From Alphaproteobacteria bacterium (GTDB taxonomy: Bacteria; Pseudomonadota; Alphaproteobacteria; Rickettsiales; JADKJE01): a stretch of 64,000 nt of DNA. The translations under genes were made by a program, and so were the position numbers. Where the stretch lies: positions 434,001-498,000 of the forward strand of contig JADKJE010000002.1 of assembly GCA_016722515.1 (NCBI GenBank), read 5' to 3'. Under the pieces are notes generated by a model that was given only the letters and a program-made list of their open reading frames with translations, was not told the origin of the DNA and did no database searches. How positions within the stretch are numbered: position 1 is the first letter of the stretch; each line of letters starts with the position of its first letter. This document shows, in pieces, positions 20,495 to 30,785 of this stretch.

Positions 20495-20872
20495 ATGACG
20501 AAATATGATCAATGTAATATTTTTTCACGTATTATTCGCGGCGAAATTCCAAGTAAGATGGTGTATCAGGATGAGTTTGTGGTTGCCATCGAAGATATCA
20601 ATCCCGCTGGTCCGGTGCATGTATTGGTTATGCCGCGCGGTGAATATACCTCTTTTGATGACTTTGTCACCAAAGCCCCTGAAGGGCTGATCGCACGTTT
20701 TTTTAAAACGGTTCAGCGTATTGCGGAGCAACTGGGAGTGCGTGAAAGTGGGTATCGATTAATAGCAAACCACGGTAAACATGCGTCTCAATCAGTTCCG
20801 CATTTTCATGTGCATTTGATTGGGGGGCGGTCACTTGGTGGGTTGGTGCCTGGGGATGGGGAGAGTCGGTAA
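20495..20872 (+). CDS. hinT: HIT-family (Hint-like) purine nucleoside phosphoramidase
   Basis: A 125-residue HIT protein with the signature HFHVHLIGG and the family N-terminus CNIFSRIIRGEIPS. It probably hydrolyses adenosine phosphoramidates. It is the usual last gene after hisE in many alphaproteobacteria. The ATG at 20495 has AAGGGAAA about seven bases upstream. The his transcription unit appears to end here, just before a dispersed repeat. Confidence 0.94.
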   Translation: MTKYDQCNIFSRIIRGEIPSKMVYQDEFVVAIEDINPAGPVHVLVMPRGEYTSFDDFVTKAPEGLIARFFKTVQRIAEQLGVRESGYRLIANHGKHASQSVPHFHVHLIGGRSLGGLVPGDGESR

Positions 20873-20888
20873 GAAGTTAAACTCGTTT

Positions 20889-21040
20889 CTTGTTTTCATC
20901 GGCTGCTGAGATTTAAAATTACAGATCATTATAAATCAATATGTTCTTGATTAAGAAATGTTGATTTGGGTGTCCCGCTGAGATTGGGTATGTTCCTCTG
21001 ATGTGCATACGATCCAAGAAGAACAAGAGCGGTAGCCTTT
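20889..21040. repeat. Dispersed repeat, left half (copy 2), at CDI island left edge
   Basis: Matches 2657-2807 over its full length with scattered changes and short indels. It sits right after hinT and about 150 bases before the cdiA start. Its companion right half is found only at 40537, at the far side of the CDI island, whereas in copy 1 the two halves are 200 bp apart. Confidence 0.75.
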
Positions 21041-21197
21041 CATGAAAAGAAAAACAGGTATTTGCTAACTTACATACAAAAATGAGCCAATCCTCCATTT
21101 AACTTCCAATTGAAAATAATTCCTTGTTTTCAACTTTATACCATAGTATACAATTTTCCTTCTGTGGGAAATAGCCATTCCCTTGCATTCGGTATTT

Positions 21198-21743
21198 ATG
21201 AAAAAATTGGGTCAGGAATTGTCCATAAAGTTACATCACTGCCTTGTGTTAATGGTGTCTGTAATACTGGCACTACAACCTATGTTAGCGTCCATCGTCT
21301 ACGCACAGACTGTGATTACACCGGACACAGCTGCTCCTTTAGCCAATCAGCCTACCGTTGCTGAATCTCTTAATCATACACCGGTAGAAAATATTGCTAC
21401 ACCATCTGCTGCTGGTGTTTCCCATAACCAACTAACCGATCTACAAGTTGGCAATGAAGGTTTGATTGTGAATAACTCTGCGTCAACGGGAGTTTCAACC
21501 CTTGGTAGTGTTGTTATTGGCAATTCTAATCTTAGCACAGGCCATGAAGCGAATATTATCCTCAACGAAGTCACCGGCACCAATACCACCAGTTTAAACG
21601 GCCCTACGGAAATTTTCGGCAAAAAGGCGGAGTATATTGTCGCTAACCCCAACGGCATCAGCTGCAATGGCTGCGGATTCATCAACACGCCTAAAGTCAC
21701 GTTAACGACCGAGTGCCCCATATGGATGGTGCGGGCAATATAG
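21198..21743 (+). CDS. FhaB/CdiA N-terminus: signal peptide and start of TPS domain (frameshifted)
   Basis: Start of a two-partner-secreted exoprotein. The long signal peptide (about residues 1-37, hydrophobic LVLMVSVILALQPMLASIV, cleavage after VYAQ) is followed by the TPS secretion domain with the hallmark VANPNGISCNGCGF. The frame breaks near 21711-21719: reading on gives a stop at 21741, while the TPS domain continues in the -1 frame. One base appears to be missing relative to an intact gene. The ATG at 21198 is preferred over a TTG at 21183. If the shift is real, no full CdiA is exported. Confidence 0.8.
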   Translation: MKKLGQELSIKLHHCLVLMVSVILALQPMLASIVYAQTVITPDTAAPLANQPTVAESLNHTPVENIATPSAAGVSHNQLTDLQVGNEGLIVNNSASTGVSTLGSVVIGNSNLSTGHEANIILNEVTGTNTTSLNGPTEIFGKKAEYIVANPNGISCNGCGFINTPKVTLTTECPIWMVRAI

Positions 21744-24700
21744 ACCATATCACCGTTGATAAAGGCAACATCCTGATTGAAGGCAACGGCGTTGATGCCA
21801 GCCAGACCGATTCCTTTGATATCATCGCCCGTGCGGCACAAATCCACGCAGCCATTTATGGTGGCAATACAGTGCGCGTCACGACAGGCCGCAACCAAGT
21901 CAATTATCAAACGGGTGTGGCCACTCCACTTGCTGCTACACCGGAATCAGTGGTTAGCAAGCCCACCATTGCGATTGATGCATCTGCTTTGGGTGGTATG
22001 TATGCGGGAAAGATTTATCTTAAAAGCACCGAAGCAGGCGTTGGTGTTAATAATGGCGGCATCTTGCAAGCCAGTAACGGTGATTTAGAAATCACCGCTG
22101 ATGGTGAGCTTGTTCAGGCGGGCACTGCTTCTGCTACTGCAGATGTGAAGCTTACCTCAACAGCCAGCAAAGTGACCCATACCGGCAGAACCTCTGCTGG
22201 TGGTTCTGTAACCGTAAATGCACATAGTGATGCAACATTAGGTGGTCAATATATCTATGCAGGTAATCAGATTAATCTCACTGCCGGAGATCAACTCACC
22301 TTAGATGGCTCAGGCGCTGATTCAGGCTTTGCGTTTCTCAAAGCTACCAGCATAACAGGCAATGCAGACTCTATTCGTTTAACACATGTACTCACCAGCG
22401 GTACAGAAGATGTGATATCCATGACATCCGCCAGCCTTGATATAAGCGATAGCGAGATACTCGCAAACTCGGTGGTGTTTATTTCCACTGGAGCAACCAC
22501 TATCACGACCAGTCAGATTGTGGCTAATGACGGATTGTCTCTAACTAATGGCAGTTTCAGCGCAACGAACAGCACCTTACTAGCCAACACCCTCTTGCAA
22601 AACGTAAGCGGCAATTGGCTAAATGATACCTCGATTATATCGATGCTAGGTGATTTGTCTTTAACAGTCGGTGGAACCTTAACCAATCAAGGAGAACTCT
22701 CTTCAGCAACGCATATCGATATAAGCGCACACGATTTAAACAACACCGCAACCGGTGTCATCGCGTCCAATAATGACGCGTTACTCGGAGCTACACATGA
22801 CCTAACGAACCAAGGCGTACTCTATACGCACGGCAATATGAACATAGAAGTTGGCAACCATCTCCTCAATGACCAGGGTTACATCCTGGCAGAAACTGGC
22901 AGTTTATGGATGGGTGGCTTAAACAACACCCGCATGGTTTTATTAGAAAACCAAAGCGGCTTAATCCAGTCCGGTGGTTTAATGACATTAGTCGCAGACA
23001 CTCTCAGCAACCACCGCGTCGGGAATCCTTCCTTTATTGAGGATGCAGGCGATATCGAGTATTTTGATATCCGCTTAGGTCATGGCAATGACGATATGCT
23101 GGCACATACCGGCAGTGATAATCAATGGCTGATTTTTAATGCTGATCCGTATTTAGACGGCATTAAATTCATGGTCGATAATAACTCTACCTGGCAGGCT
23201 GATCCCAACCTTCCTCCAGGTGTAGCACGTCAGGTCATTACAGAAACAGAAGATTTTACCGAGCGGGCCGGCCAAATTATTTCTCAGGGCAACCTGGTAG
23301 TAGACGCCGCCACCCTTAACCAGCAAGTCAGTTACATCAGCGCCAGCGGCAATGTTGATTTAGGTACCGCTAATGTTACTAATACCGGGATGGATATTAA
23401 CAGTATCCTACGCTATACCTGCATGACTTCCGGCTGTTTACCGCATATCTATAATCCCGTCATCAATGAATATGACCTGGTTGGCTCTATCGCTCCACTT
23501 GAAACGTTTGACCTCGTTTATCAATCCGGCCATGTCGCCAGCACCATTGAAGCCGGTGGCACATTAACGTTGGGTGGTAATTTGGTGAATAACCAGACAT
23601 CGCTTCCAATAAACGGCGTATTAATTACCCCACGTATTGATCAATCATCGGTAGTCTCCCCTGGAGTGAATGTTAGCGTAGGTGGTTTATTTGGAGTAGC
23701 ATCTGACCCTAACTCACCTTACCTCATCACCACTCAGATACCGAACATTAATCAAAATAGCTATGTAGGTTCCAGTTACTTATTAGATCAGCTTGGTTAT
23801 CAGCTTGACCATACCATCTTATTATTAGGCGATCCTTTTTACGAAACGCAATTAATTGAAGATGCCTTGCTTAAAAAACTAGGCACACGTTTTATTACCC
23901 CTGGTATTACCGATGCTAACGCACAAATCACCCAGCTTTATGATAATGCCAAAGAGCAAATGGGTAGTTTAAATTTATCGGTTGGTATTGCCTTAACCGA
24001 TGCACAGCAATCGCTTTTAACCAAAGATATTGTGTGGCTGGTGCAGCAAACCATTAACGGGAAACAAGTGTTAGTGCCTACTGTATATCTAGCTAGTAAC
24101 CAGGCACAATTACAGGACATCGCCCTTAATACCGGCGCTACTCTTAACGGCCATGATATTGCCTTAACAGGCAACAGCATCACCAACCAAGGTGGGATAC
24201 AAGCTCAGCATAATCTAACCATCAACTCAAGCACCGTTTCAAACCAAGGTGGATTAATCAAAGCGGGTAATAATCTGGATATCACCGCAGACACAATCAG
24301 CAACAGCGCATCCGTAGGATCCAGCAGTTATGGTAAAAGCACTTTTGAAACACTGCAACATCAAGGAACCCTTGCCGCAGGAAACAACGTAAACCTCACC
24401 ACCAGCGGCGATATCAATTTTAACGGCGGTGTGCTGGATGCCGGTGGGACGGGCAGCTTAACGTCGACCAACGGCAATATCATCATCGACAGCCAGGCCT
24501 TAAACAACCACACCGATGCGTCCTATCGCCACAGCCATTACACCAGCGACAGCACCTTGCAAATTGGCTCGTTATTAAGCGGTCAGCAGCTGGTGTTAAA
24601 TGCCGCCAACGACATCACCATCAAAGGCAGCGATGCGCAAAGTGCTGGTGATATTAATTTAACCGCACAGAATGTCACCATTGGTGCCGAAACCGAAAGC

Positions 24701-27592
24701 TACCATTACCACGAAACCAGCAGCAGCCACGGCTTTATGAGTTCTAGCAAGAAGGAGGTCAAACAAGATAAAGAAAGCTTGCGAGGTTCTACTTTAACGG
24801 CAGGAAATAACATTAACATCAATGCCAATGATAATATCAACGTTACCGCCTCTTACGCAGAAGCAGGTAACGACATCCATTTACTCGCCGATGCCGACCA
24901 CAACAACACAGGCGGCATTACGGTAGAAGCTGGCAAAGGTTATGAATCCAGCTACGTGTATAAAAAGGACAGCGGTTTCACCGGCGGACTTTCTGGCATG
25001 AGTTTTGGCGTGAGCTACCAGCAGACCAAGGACAAGATCAGCAGCTACCAGGAAACCTTATTACCTTCAATGATGGTAGCCTGGCATGACATCACCATGG
25101 ATGCCCATGATGATATCAACATTCTCTCCAGCATCGTGAATGCTGGCCATGATGTTATCCTCAACAGCGATAATAACATTAACCTATTGGCACTGGATGC
25201 TGATAACAGTTACGCCGAATCGCATAAGATGACCAGCATTGGCGTAACCGTTGCCATTCAGGAAGGATTTACCGGCTTGATTGATTCTGTAAAAGGATTA
25301 GGCGATAAAGGTTCTGGCAGCTATGCAGGAATTCAAACGGCGGCGGATGCCTATAAGGGAGCTTCGCAATTTGCATCGATGTATAAAGCCAGCAAAGGCT
25401 TTACTGACCCATCACAATTACTGCCTAGCATTTCTGTCAGCCTCGGCATCTCCAGCAGCTCCTCTAAATATGAAACCAGCGGCAGCAATTTTACGCAGAC
25501 GCAAATTACCGCCGGACATGATTTTATTAGCCATAGCGGTAAGGACACGACTGTAAAGGGAGCGAATATTCTGGCACAGAATGTGAATATAGATGTAGGC
25601 GGCGACCTCACCGTAGAATCAGTACAAAACACCCAGGAAACCAGCAAAAGCGAACATAGCGGTGGCATGAGTGTGGGTATTAGTTATGGTGTTAATGGCT
25701 TATCACCAACATTTGGCGCAAATGCCTATAGCGGCAGTGGTGATGGGCACAGGAAGTGGACGGATAATGTCACATCGATTATTGGCACTAACTCAGTTGA
25801 TATTGATGTAACAGGCAAAACAACCCTAACAGGTGCCATCATCGCGCAAGCAACCCCACAAGAAGACGGCACCTACATAGACGGCGGTAACCTCACCTTA
25901 AACACCGGCTCACTGGAAGTGAGCGATTTAACCGATGAGGATATCTGGCATTATAACGGCGCTGGAATAGCTGTTGGCTTTGGAGGCCCTCCAGGACAAC
26001 CGGTCTTTGGATCAGGTTCTAACTTATCCTCATCCTATACCCCGTCCTTAAAGATCGAAGATGACACCAAAATCGGCGTCACCCACGCCACCATCGGTGC
26101 AGGAACCATCACCATAGCAGGCCAGGCGGCAACCGATGACCAACTGAATGGCGTTAACCGCGATGTGAACAAGGTTCAGGAAATCCTGGTCGATGAGCAT
26201 GATCATCTGGATATTGAGATACCGTTGGATGGAATTAAAAACATTACGGATATGGTGAGTGATATTGTTTCCAAGCTTAATCATCCTGACTCTGCCCTTT
26301 CTGCCGCTGTCAAAGTAACTGATTCATTGAAAGAAAAATTAGAACGATTGGGTGTCTCTGAAACAGACCAAGAAAAACTGGTTAATTCACAAGGAGGCAT
26401 GAAAGCCGCAGGTTATATCTATGGTACAGACTTGATTCAATCGGTGAATGGCGAATTATCATCTCAGGATATGGCGTTGTTATTAGATGGATATATACCA
26501 GTTAAGACAAGCGATGGATATGGCTGGGTATCTTCAGCTGAAATTGGTCTGAAAGCGGAATATGGTGCAAATGGCGCACTTGTTATTCGTGTTATGGGAG
26601 GAATAACACCTCTTTCAACATCAGAGATGGTAGCTAAATATGAGGCTACTGGCATAACATTGGGTGAAGGCAAGACACCTCTGCAATTGGCAGGCAGCTT
26701 GGCGGGTAGTTTACTGGGCTCCTTAAAATCAATTGAAACATCGTGCGGTTGCTTAAGTGCAATAGAAGCCGCGATTGAAATTGGAATGCCAACCATTGCA
26801 GGAGCCGTTGGAGGAGCGCTTTCTGGGGCTGCAACCGGTGCTGTTATTGGCGGTGTGGCCACTTCTGCTACAGGCCCAGGTGCTCTTGCAGGCGCCGCTG
26901 GTGGGGCAGCAGCTGGAGGAGTTATTGGTGCGGCTGAAGGTGCTTTTGCAGGCCTACAGGTAGGAACGGTTGCATGGGCGACCGAGCAATTAATAAACGC
27001 CAGCTCTATAGGTGATGGTCTTGCCTATGCAGCGGATAAAGCCATTGAAGCAGCAGCAGGCCAATATCAAACACAGGGATTAACATCAGAAGATGCTTAT
27101 GCACTCGCTGCAGTGACAGTAATCGCCGGTGCTTATGCAAGTGCTATATCGATTAAAACTGTTATGGGAGTTATTAAATCAAAGGGAATTGCCACCACAA
27201 CAGCTGAAGATATAAAAATTTCATCACCTCCAATTAAATCAGGTAATTTAACAATTGAAGAAGGAATATTTTCCGAAAGTGAAAAAGATGCTGCTAAGTT
27301 TATGGCTGATTTAGGGAATGATGTAATCTTACGATCACCCACTGGAACAAGAGCTGGAGGCAATACTTCTGACTTATTAATTAATGGAACTCCATATGAT
27401 GTCTATACGCCAATCACAAACAACCCTAATAGAATTATTTCAGCTATTGCAAGTAAGAATAGCCAAGCTCAAGGTATTGTTTTAGACTTGAGAAATACGT
27501 CTGTAACACAAGAACAATTAGGAAATGTCTTACAGAGAGTTCAGGGTGCAGGTGCGAAAAACATAATAGATATAAAAATTATAGGTAAATAA
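21713..27592 (+). CDS. FhaB/CdiA filamentous haemagglutinin body with C-terminal tRNase-like toxin
   Basis: About 1959 residues continuing the TPS domain, then a long beta-helical haemagglutinin-repeat region (recurrent NLTTSGDINF-, DITIKGSDAQ-like units, dense in Asn/Gly/Thr). A Gly/Ala-rich hydrophobic pretoxin region follows at about 26760-27170, then the toxin (about 27190-27592). The toxin pattern (FSESEKDAAKFMADLG, DLLINGTPYDVYTP, GIVLDLRNTSV) matches the CdiA C-terminal tRNase-type domain. No VENN motif is visible at the pretoxin/toxin boundary. The apparent GTG start is only where the frame opens; the true start is at 21198 before the frameshift. No CdiB transporter gene lies nearby. 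Confidence 0.88.
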   Translation: MPHMDGAGNIDHITVDKGNILIEGNGVDASQTDSFDIIARAAQIHAAIYGGNTVRVTTGRNQVNYQTGVATPLAATPESVVSKPTIAIDASALGGMYAGKIYLKSTEAGVGVNNGGILQASNGDLEITADGELVQAGTASATADVKLTSTASKVTHTGRTSAGGSVTVNAHSDATLGGQYIYAGNQINLTAGDQLTLDGSGADSGFAFLKATSITGNADSIRLTHVLTSGTEDVISMTSASLDISDSEILANSVVFISTGATTITTSQIVANDGLSLTNGSFSATNSTLLANTLLQNVSGNWLNDTSIISMLGDLSLTVGGTLTNQGELSSATHIDISAHDLNNTATGVIASNNDALLGATHDLTNQGVLYTHGNMNIEVGNHLLNDQGYILAETGSLWMGGLNNTRMVLLENQSGLIQSGGLMTLVADTLSNHRVGNPSFIEDAGDIEYFDIRLGHGNDDMLAHTGSDNQWLIFNADPYLDGIKFMVDNNSTWQADPNLPPGVARQVITETEDFTERAGQIISQGNLVVDAATLNQQVSYISASGNVDLGTANVTNTGMDINSILRYTCMTSGCLPHIYNPVINEYDLVGSIAPLETFDLVYQSGHVASTIEAGGTLTLGGNLVNNQTSLPINGVLITPRIDQSSVVSPGVNVSVGGLFGVASDPNSPYLITTQIPNINQNSYVGSSYLLDQLGYQLDHTILLLGDPFYETQLIEDALLKKLGTRFITPGITDANAQITQLYDNAKEQMGSLNLSVGIALTDAQQSLLTKDIVWLVQQTINGKQVLVPTVYLASNQAQLQDIALNTGATLNGHDIALTGNSITNQGGIQAQHNLTINSSTVSNQGGLIKAGNNLDITADTISNSASVGSSSYGKSTFETLQHQGTLAAGNNVNLTTSGDINFNGGVLDAGGTGSLTSTNGNIIIDSQALNNHTDASYRHSHYTSDSTLQIGSLLSGQQLVLNAANDITIKGSDAQSAGDINLTAQNVTIGAETESYHYHETSSSHGFMSSSKKEVKQDKESLRGSTLTAGNNININANDNINVTASYAEAGNDIHLLADADHNNTGGITVEAGKGYESSYVYKKDSGFTGGLSGMSFGVSYQQTKDKISSYQETLLPSMMVAWHDITMDAHDDINILSSIVNAGHDVILNSDNNINLLALDADNSYAESHKMTSIGVTVAIQEGFTGLIDSVKGLGDKGSGSYAGIQTAADAYKGASQFASMYKASKGFTDPSQLLPSISVSLGISSSSSKYETSGSNFTQTQITAGHDFISHSGKDTTVKGANILAQNVNIDVGGDLTVESVQNTQETSKSEHSGGMSVGISYGVNGLSPTFGANAYSGSGDGHRKWTDNVTSIIGTNSVDIDVTGKTTLTGAIIAQATPQEDGTYIDGGNLTLNTGSLEVSDLTDEDIWHYNGAGIAVGFGGPPGQPVFGSGSNLSSSYTPSLKIEDDTKIGVTHATIGAGTITIAGQAATDDQLNGVNRDVNKVQEILVDEHDHLDIEIPLDGIKNITDMVSDIVSKLNHPDSALSAAVKVTDSLKEKLERLGVSETDQEKLVNSQGGMKAAGYIYGTDLIQSVNGELSSQDMALLLDGYIPVKTSDGYGWVSSAEIGLKAEYGANGALVIRVMGGITPLSTSEMVAKYEATGITLGEGKTPLQLAGSLAGSLLGSLKSIETSCGCLSAIEAAIEIGMPTIAGAVGGALSGAATGAVIGGVATSATGPGALAGAAGGAAAGGVIGAAEGAFAGLQVGTVAWATEQLINASSIGDGLAYAADKAIEAAAGQYQTQGLTSEDAYALAAVTVIAGAYASAISIKTVMGVIKSKGIATTTAEDIKISSPPIKSGNLTIEEGIFSESEKDAAKFMADLGNDVILRSPTGTRAGGNTSDLLINGTPYDVYTPITNNPNRIISAIASKNSQAQGIVLDLRNTSVTQEQLGNVLQRVQGAGAKNIIDIKIIGK
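24566..25060 (+). repeat. cdiA segment duplicated downstream (source copy)
   Basis: This stretch of cdiA is almost identical to 32146-32640 (offset 7580), with only a few substitutions. After about 495 bp the two copies diverge but remain homologous through the rest of the haemagglutinin region. The duplicated copy starts directly after the stop codon of an immunity gene. Confidence 0.9.
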
Positions 27593-27823
27593 ATGCCAAA
27601 AATAGCTTGTTCTTGCGGATTTATTATAGATCACAGTCAGATTCCCTGCAATGATCAATGGCTTTTAATTTCCGATAAAACTTACGATCAATTTCAAGGT
27701 AATATAGATGCTGAGAAACTTTATCTTGAAATGAAAGTCGTTTTTAAATGTCCTATATGTTCCCGTCTGATTATATTTTGGAACGGATTAGAAAATCCAC
27801 CAGAAATTTATTTAAAAGAATAA
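27593..27823 (+). CDS. Candidate CDI immunity protein with Cys pairs
   Basis: A 76-residue protein starting on the base after the cdiA stop, the normal position of cdiI. It has a CSCG near the N-terminus, another Cys near residue 19, and CPIC in the second half, suggesting a zinc-ribbon-like fold. No signal peptide, so it should act in the cytoplasm, consistent with a tRNase-type toxin. I do not recognise an immunity family. Function is inferred from position. Confidence 0.65.
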   Translation: MPKIACSCGFIIDHSQIPCNDQWLLISDKTYDQFQGNIDAEKLYLEMKVVFKCPICSRLIIFWNGLENPPEIYLKE

Positions 27824-28655
27824 CGGTGCAGAAACCATCGCCATAGCAGGCCAGGCGGCAACCGATGACCAACTGAATGGCGTTAACCGCGATGTGAACA
27901 AGGTTCAGGAAATCCTGGTGGATGACCATGATCATCTAGATATAGAAATCCCGCTGAGTGGGCAGCAGCTGGATTTGAAGTTGGTACGGTCGGGTGGGCC
28001 TCTGAGCAATTAATCAATGCCAGTCCTATAGGAGATGGACTCGCCTATGCGGCCGAAAAGGCAATTGATGCAGCGGCAAATAAATACGAATCCTATGGGC
28101 TGACTAGCGAAGGCGCATATTCATTAGCTACCATTACGGTCATTGCTGGTGCTTATGCATGTGCTATATCGATTAAAACTGTTATGGGAGTTATTGCGGA
28201 GAAGCGGATCGGAACCACGGGTGGCGGGAGATGTAGAAAAAGGGACAACTGGCGAGGCTGGATCTGTGACTGGAGGTCGTCCAACACCTAAACAATCTGA
28301 GATTGATGTGGGAAATGATTTACCAGAGGGTGCTATACCTCAACCTAGTTTTAAAGATGGAGAATCAGTCCCTTATGGAACTCCTGGAAGCGTTCGCCCT
28401 GATTATTGTGTTGGCAATATCTGTTCAATTGAAGTAAAGAACTATAATATCGAAACAAATTCCTCAGGGCTTATTGATAATGTCTCAAAGCAAGCTATAC
28501 AAAGGGCTGAAAATTTGCCTGATGGTATGGTACAAGATATAGTGATTGATACACGAGGGCAGAGTGTTACTCAAGTACAAAGAGATATTATAAAAGAAGT
28601 AATTATTGCCAAATCTGGAGGAATTATAAAATCAAATAATATTAGATTTAGATAA
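27824..28655 (+). pseudogene. Displaced CdiA-CT cassette: PD-(D/E)XK-like nuclease toxin
   Basis: The first 130 bp (from 27824, one base after the immunity stop) copy cdiA 26095-26225. Then, after a deletion, 27966-28195 copies the pretoxin region near 26950-27180. A frame change near 28200 leads to a toxin domain: GSVRPDY, then SIEVKNYNIE, then DIVIDTRGQSV, a common toxin tail of haemagglutinins whose D...ExK arrangement resembles a PD-(D/E)XK nuclease. It has no start or export region, so it should be silent unless recombined onto cdiA. Nuclease assignment is by motif only. Confidence 0.75.
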
Positions 28656-28674
28656 CATATTGAAGAAGGTTTTT

Positions 28675-29226
28675 ATGAGAATGGTGGGTTTTTGTGGGGG
28701 TGATCTTATACGTGAATTGGGATACTCTGGTGATATGGAAATTTTTTATAGCTGTATCCATAGATATGTCACGAGTAAAGATATAGAAACAAATTATTCA
28801 CTAATAGTGGATAAATTATATCGTCGTTATCTTAAACGCGAAGAACTAGATGACGCATTAAGAATGATGGATAATATTGAGAATATTTTTAAAACAATAA
28901 CTAGTCAGAGTGTGGATTGGGTAGGCTTGGGTTTAAATATAGAAGAAACATATTTGGATATTTCTGAATATTATTTACACTTAGTATTTAGAAAATATTT
29001 TAATTCCTTTAGAGAATGCGTGAATTCCTATAGACATTGTTATGACAAATATAAAGATAATAATGTAGTTAAAACAATCTTTACAGATCCAGTTTGGTTC
29101 ACGTATGAAAATCTCAGAACTCTATCTGAATATGATGAACACGACGGAATCCCCTTTTGGTGGGCAACCAAAGAAAATTCTTATGGTATTAAGAAACCAA
29201 CCATATTAAGAAAAGACAACGAATAG
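28675..29226 (+). CDS. Candidate immunity protein for the displaced nuclease toxin
   Basis: A 183-residue hydrophilic protein with many Tyr and aromatic residues, 19 bases after the toxin stop. GAAGAAGG lies about six bases before the ATG at 28675, favouring it over a TTG at 28660. No signal peptide or membrane segment, so cytoplasmic. It resembles polymorphic-toxin immunity proteins in composition and position; the specific family is not certain from sequence alone. Confidence 0.6.
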   Translation: MRMVGFCGGDLIRELGYSGDMEIFYSCIHRYVTSKDIETNYSLIVDKLYRRYLKREELDDALRMMDNIENIFKTITSQSVDWVGLGLNIEETYLDISEYYLHLVFRKYFNSFRECVNSYRHCYDKYKDNNVVKTIFTDPVWFTYENLRTLSEYDEHDGIPFWWATKENSYGIKKPTILRKDNE

Positions 29227-29247
29227 ATTGATCTAAGAGATTTGCAA

Positions 29248-29989
29248 AGATTCTGGCAAAGCAGGGGCAGCAATCAGTGAGAAAGATTTGAAGGAAGCCA
29301 GAGCACTTACTAACGATTTGATGCAAAATGGCGTAAGCAAAGATGGTGTAAGTAACGAAGTAAGGGATCAAATCAGCGCTATGGGTCTTACCGACCGTTT
29401 AGCACTTTACCTTGCGTTGAAAGATTATGCTCCTAATGATCCTAAAGCCATAGCTTTACGGCTAGCTGTAACCAGTACATTTTCGGATAATCAGATCAGT
29501 GGGTTTTATGATGCTCAAGGAAAGAAAAGGCTCTTATGCAAAACGAGTGGATAACATAGGATTAATGGCCTTAAGGTCTAGTTTGCCAGTAAGTAAAAAT
29601 GCCATAGTCTTGAAGTGCTCAAACTTATACCCTCTGGCCTTTCGTTTTGCTGCTTGAATAATTGAATTGAGTCCCTCGAGGAAGTAGCCCATTCTTACGA
29701 GAGTTATCAGATAAACACATTATTAGGTGGATCACCACTATCTGCGAAGTTTAATGTTGATGAATCTGCTTTAAATTCACCAGCTATGTTACAGGCGATA
29801 ATTTTTGGACTTAATCAGGGAAACAATTATATCCCTTTATTGCCAAAAAGTAATTCTGATTATGAAAAAAGCGCTGCATTAAACAATAGTCAGCCATATG
29901 AAGCTGCGGCTTATACAATCCAAAATCAAATTGGAGCAGATATATATAACTGGATTTTCCCTAAGCCATCCCCTAAAAAATATCCATAA
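29248..29989 (+). pseudogene. Displaced zincin-type toxin cassette, interrupted by ISL3-family remnant
   Basis: The left part (29248-29528) encodes GLTDRLALYLALK and neighbours, homologous to the start of the zincin toxin at 30786. The right part (29690-29989) encodes HSYESYQINTLLGG, which aligns with HAYQENQVNAVLGG of that toxin from the last His of its HEMTH motif onward. Between them lies a 162-bp ISL3 remnant, so about 110 residues including most of the HExxH site are gone. The gene is therefore inactivated, although its immunity gene remains. Confidence 0.75.
29529..29690 (-). mobile_element. ISL3-family transposase 3' remnant with terminal repeat
   Basis: On the minus strand this reads as the C-terminal end of an ISL3-type transposase (GLNSIIQAAKRKARGYKF, then AFLLTGKL), ending at a stop at 29534. 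The outer end GGCTCTTATGC at 29529 fits the GGCTCTT-type terminal repeats of ISL3 elements. The other end and the rest of the transposase are missing. It is inserted in, and has replaced part of, the zincin-like toxin gene. Confidence 0.72.
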
Positions 29990-30010
29990 TAATTTTGCCG
30001 AAGGTAGAAA

Positions 30011-30739
30011 ATGAAAAACAACCACTTTTACACAGTAATATTATTAACTTATTTATTGTTTCCAATAAATTCATTTGGACTTGAGAAACCTCCGATCCTA
30101 AAATTGGAGAAAAAAGAATATATATATCCTTTAAAGATAAAGATAAGTTACTGGGGGTATATGGGTACAGAATATAAAGATAATCCTCAAACATTGAAAC
30201 GCTATCAAGAGATTGAATCTTTTATTAACAATGAAAAGGATTATATAGAAAAATATTATAATAATTCTTCTAGAGAAGATATTTTAAAAAATGAACCCAA
30301 CTTAACTAAAACATTTCTCAACTACCTAATGGAACCTTCAACAGGGAAAGAAAGTTACGCTAAAAATCCTCCTGAGATTCCAATTTCGTGTGGATATGTC
30401 ATCATCGACAAAAGCAGATTTATTTTGCCTTTTCCAAAAAAGGGAGTCTGCGAATGGTTAGTTTATGAGTTAACATCGACTATTAATACAAGAAAATTTG
30501 TTACTCTATTAATACCAAGTGGTTTGAGGAAACATAGATACGATAACAAAAAAGATAAGCAACAAGATAAGATTAATCAAGGCCACAACTCTTGGCATTA
30601 TGGGCCTGAAACTTTTCAGATTCAAGACCCCTATTTCAGCCAAGCCCTCATTAGTAAACTTGAATGGGAGGGTTTTAGAATTGAAAATGTTGAAGAAAAT
30701 ATTGACCTCAATTTTGCTGAACCAGCGGATGCTCCTTAG
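30011..30739 (+). CDS. Exported candidate immunity protein (paralog 1)
   Basis: A 242-residue protein with a signal peptide (about residues 1-23, ending NSFG). It is a paralog of the protein at 31468: both share a PISCGYVIIDK / PIDCGYIILDK block, a following F/D..FP...CEWL or CKWL block, and a C-terminal DPY(F/Y).QAL..... LE.EGFRI segment. Two conserved Cys could form a disulfide. It follows the IS-broken zincin and is predicted periplasmic, implying that the toxin is countered in the periplasm. Immunity role is inferred from position and pairing. Confidence 0.65.
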   Translation: MKNNHFYTVILLTYLLFPINSFGLEKPPILKLEKKEYIYPLKIKISYWGYMGTEYKDNPQTLKRYQEIESFINNEKDYIEKYYNNSSREDILKNEPNLTKTFLNYLMEPSTGKESYAKNPPEIPISCGYVIIDKSRFILPFPKKGVCEWLVYELTSTINTRKFVTLLIPSGLRKHRYDNKKDKQQDKINQGHNSWHYGPETFQIQDPYFSQALISKLEWEGFRIENVEENIDLNFAEPADAP

Positions 30740-30785
30740 GACAAAAATTGGCAACCACTTCTAACATAGGCAGCCTTCAAGATCA

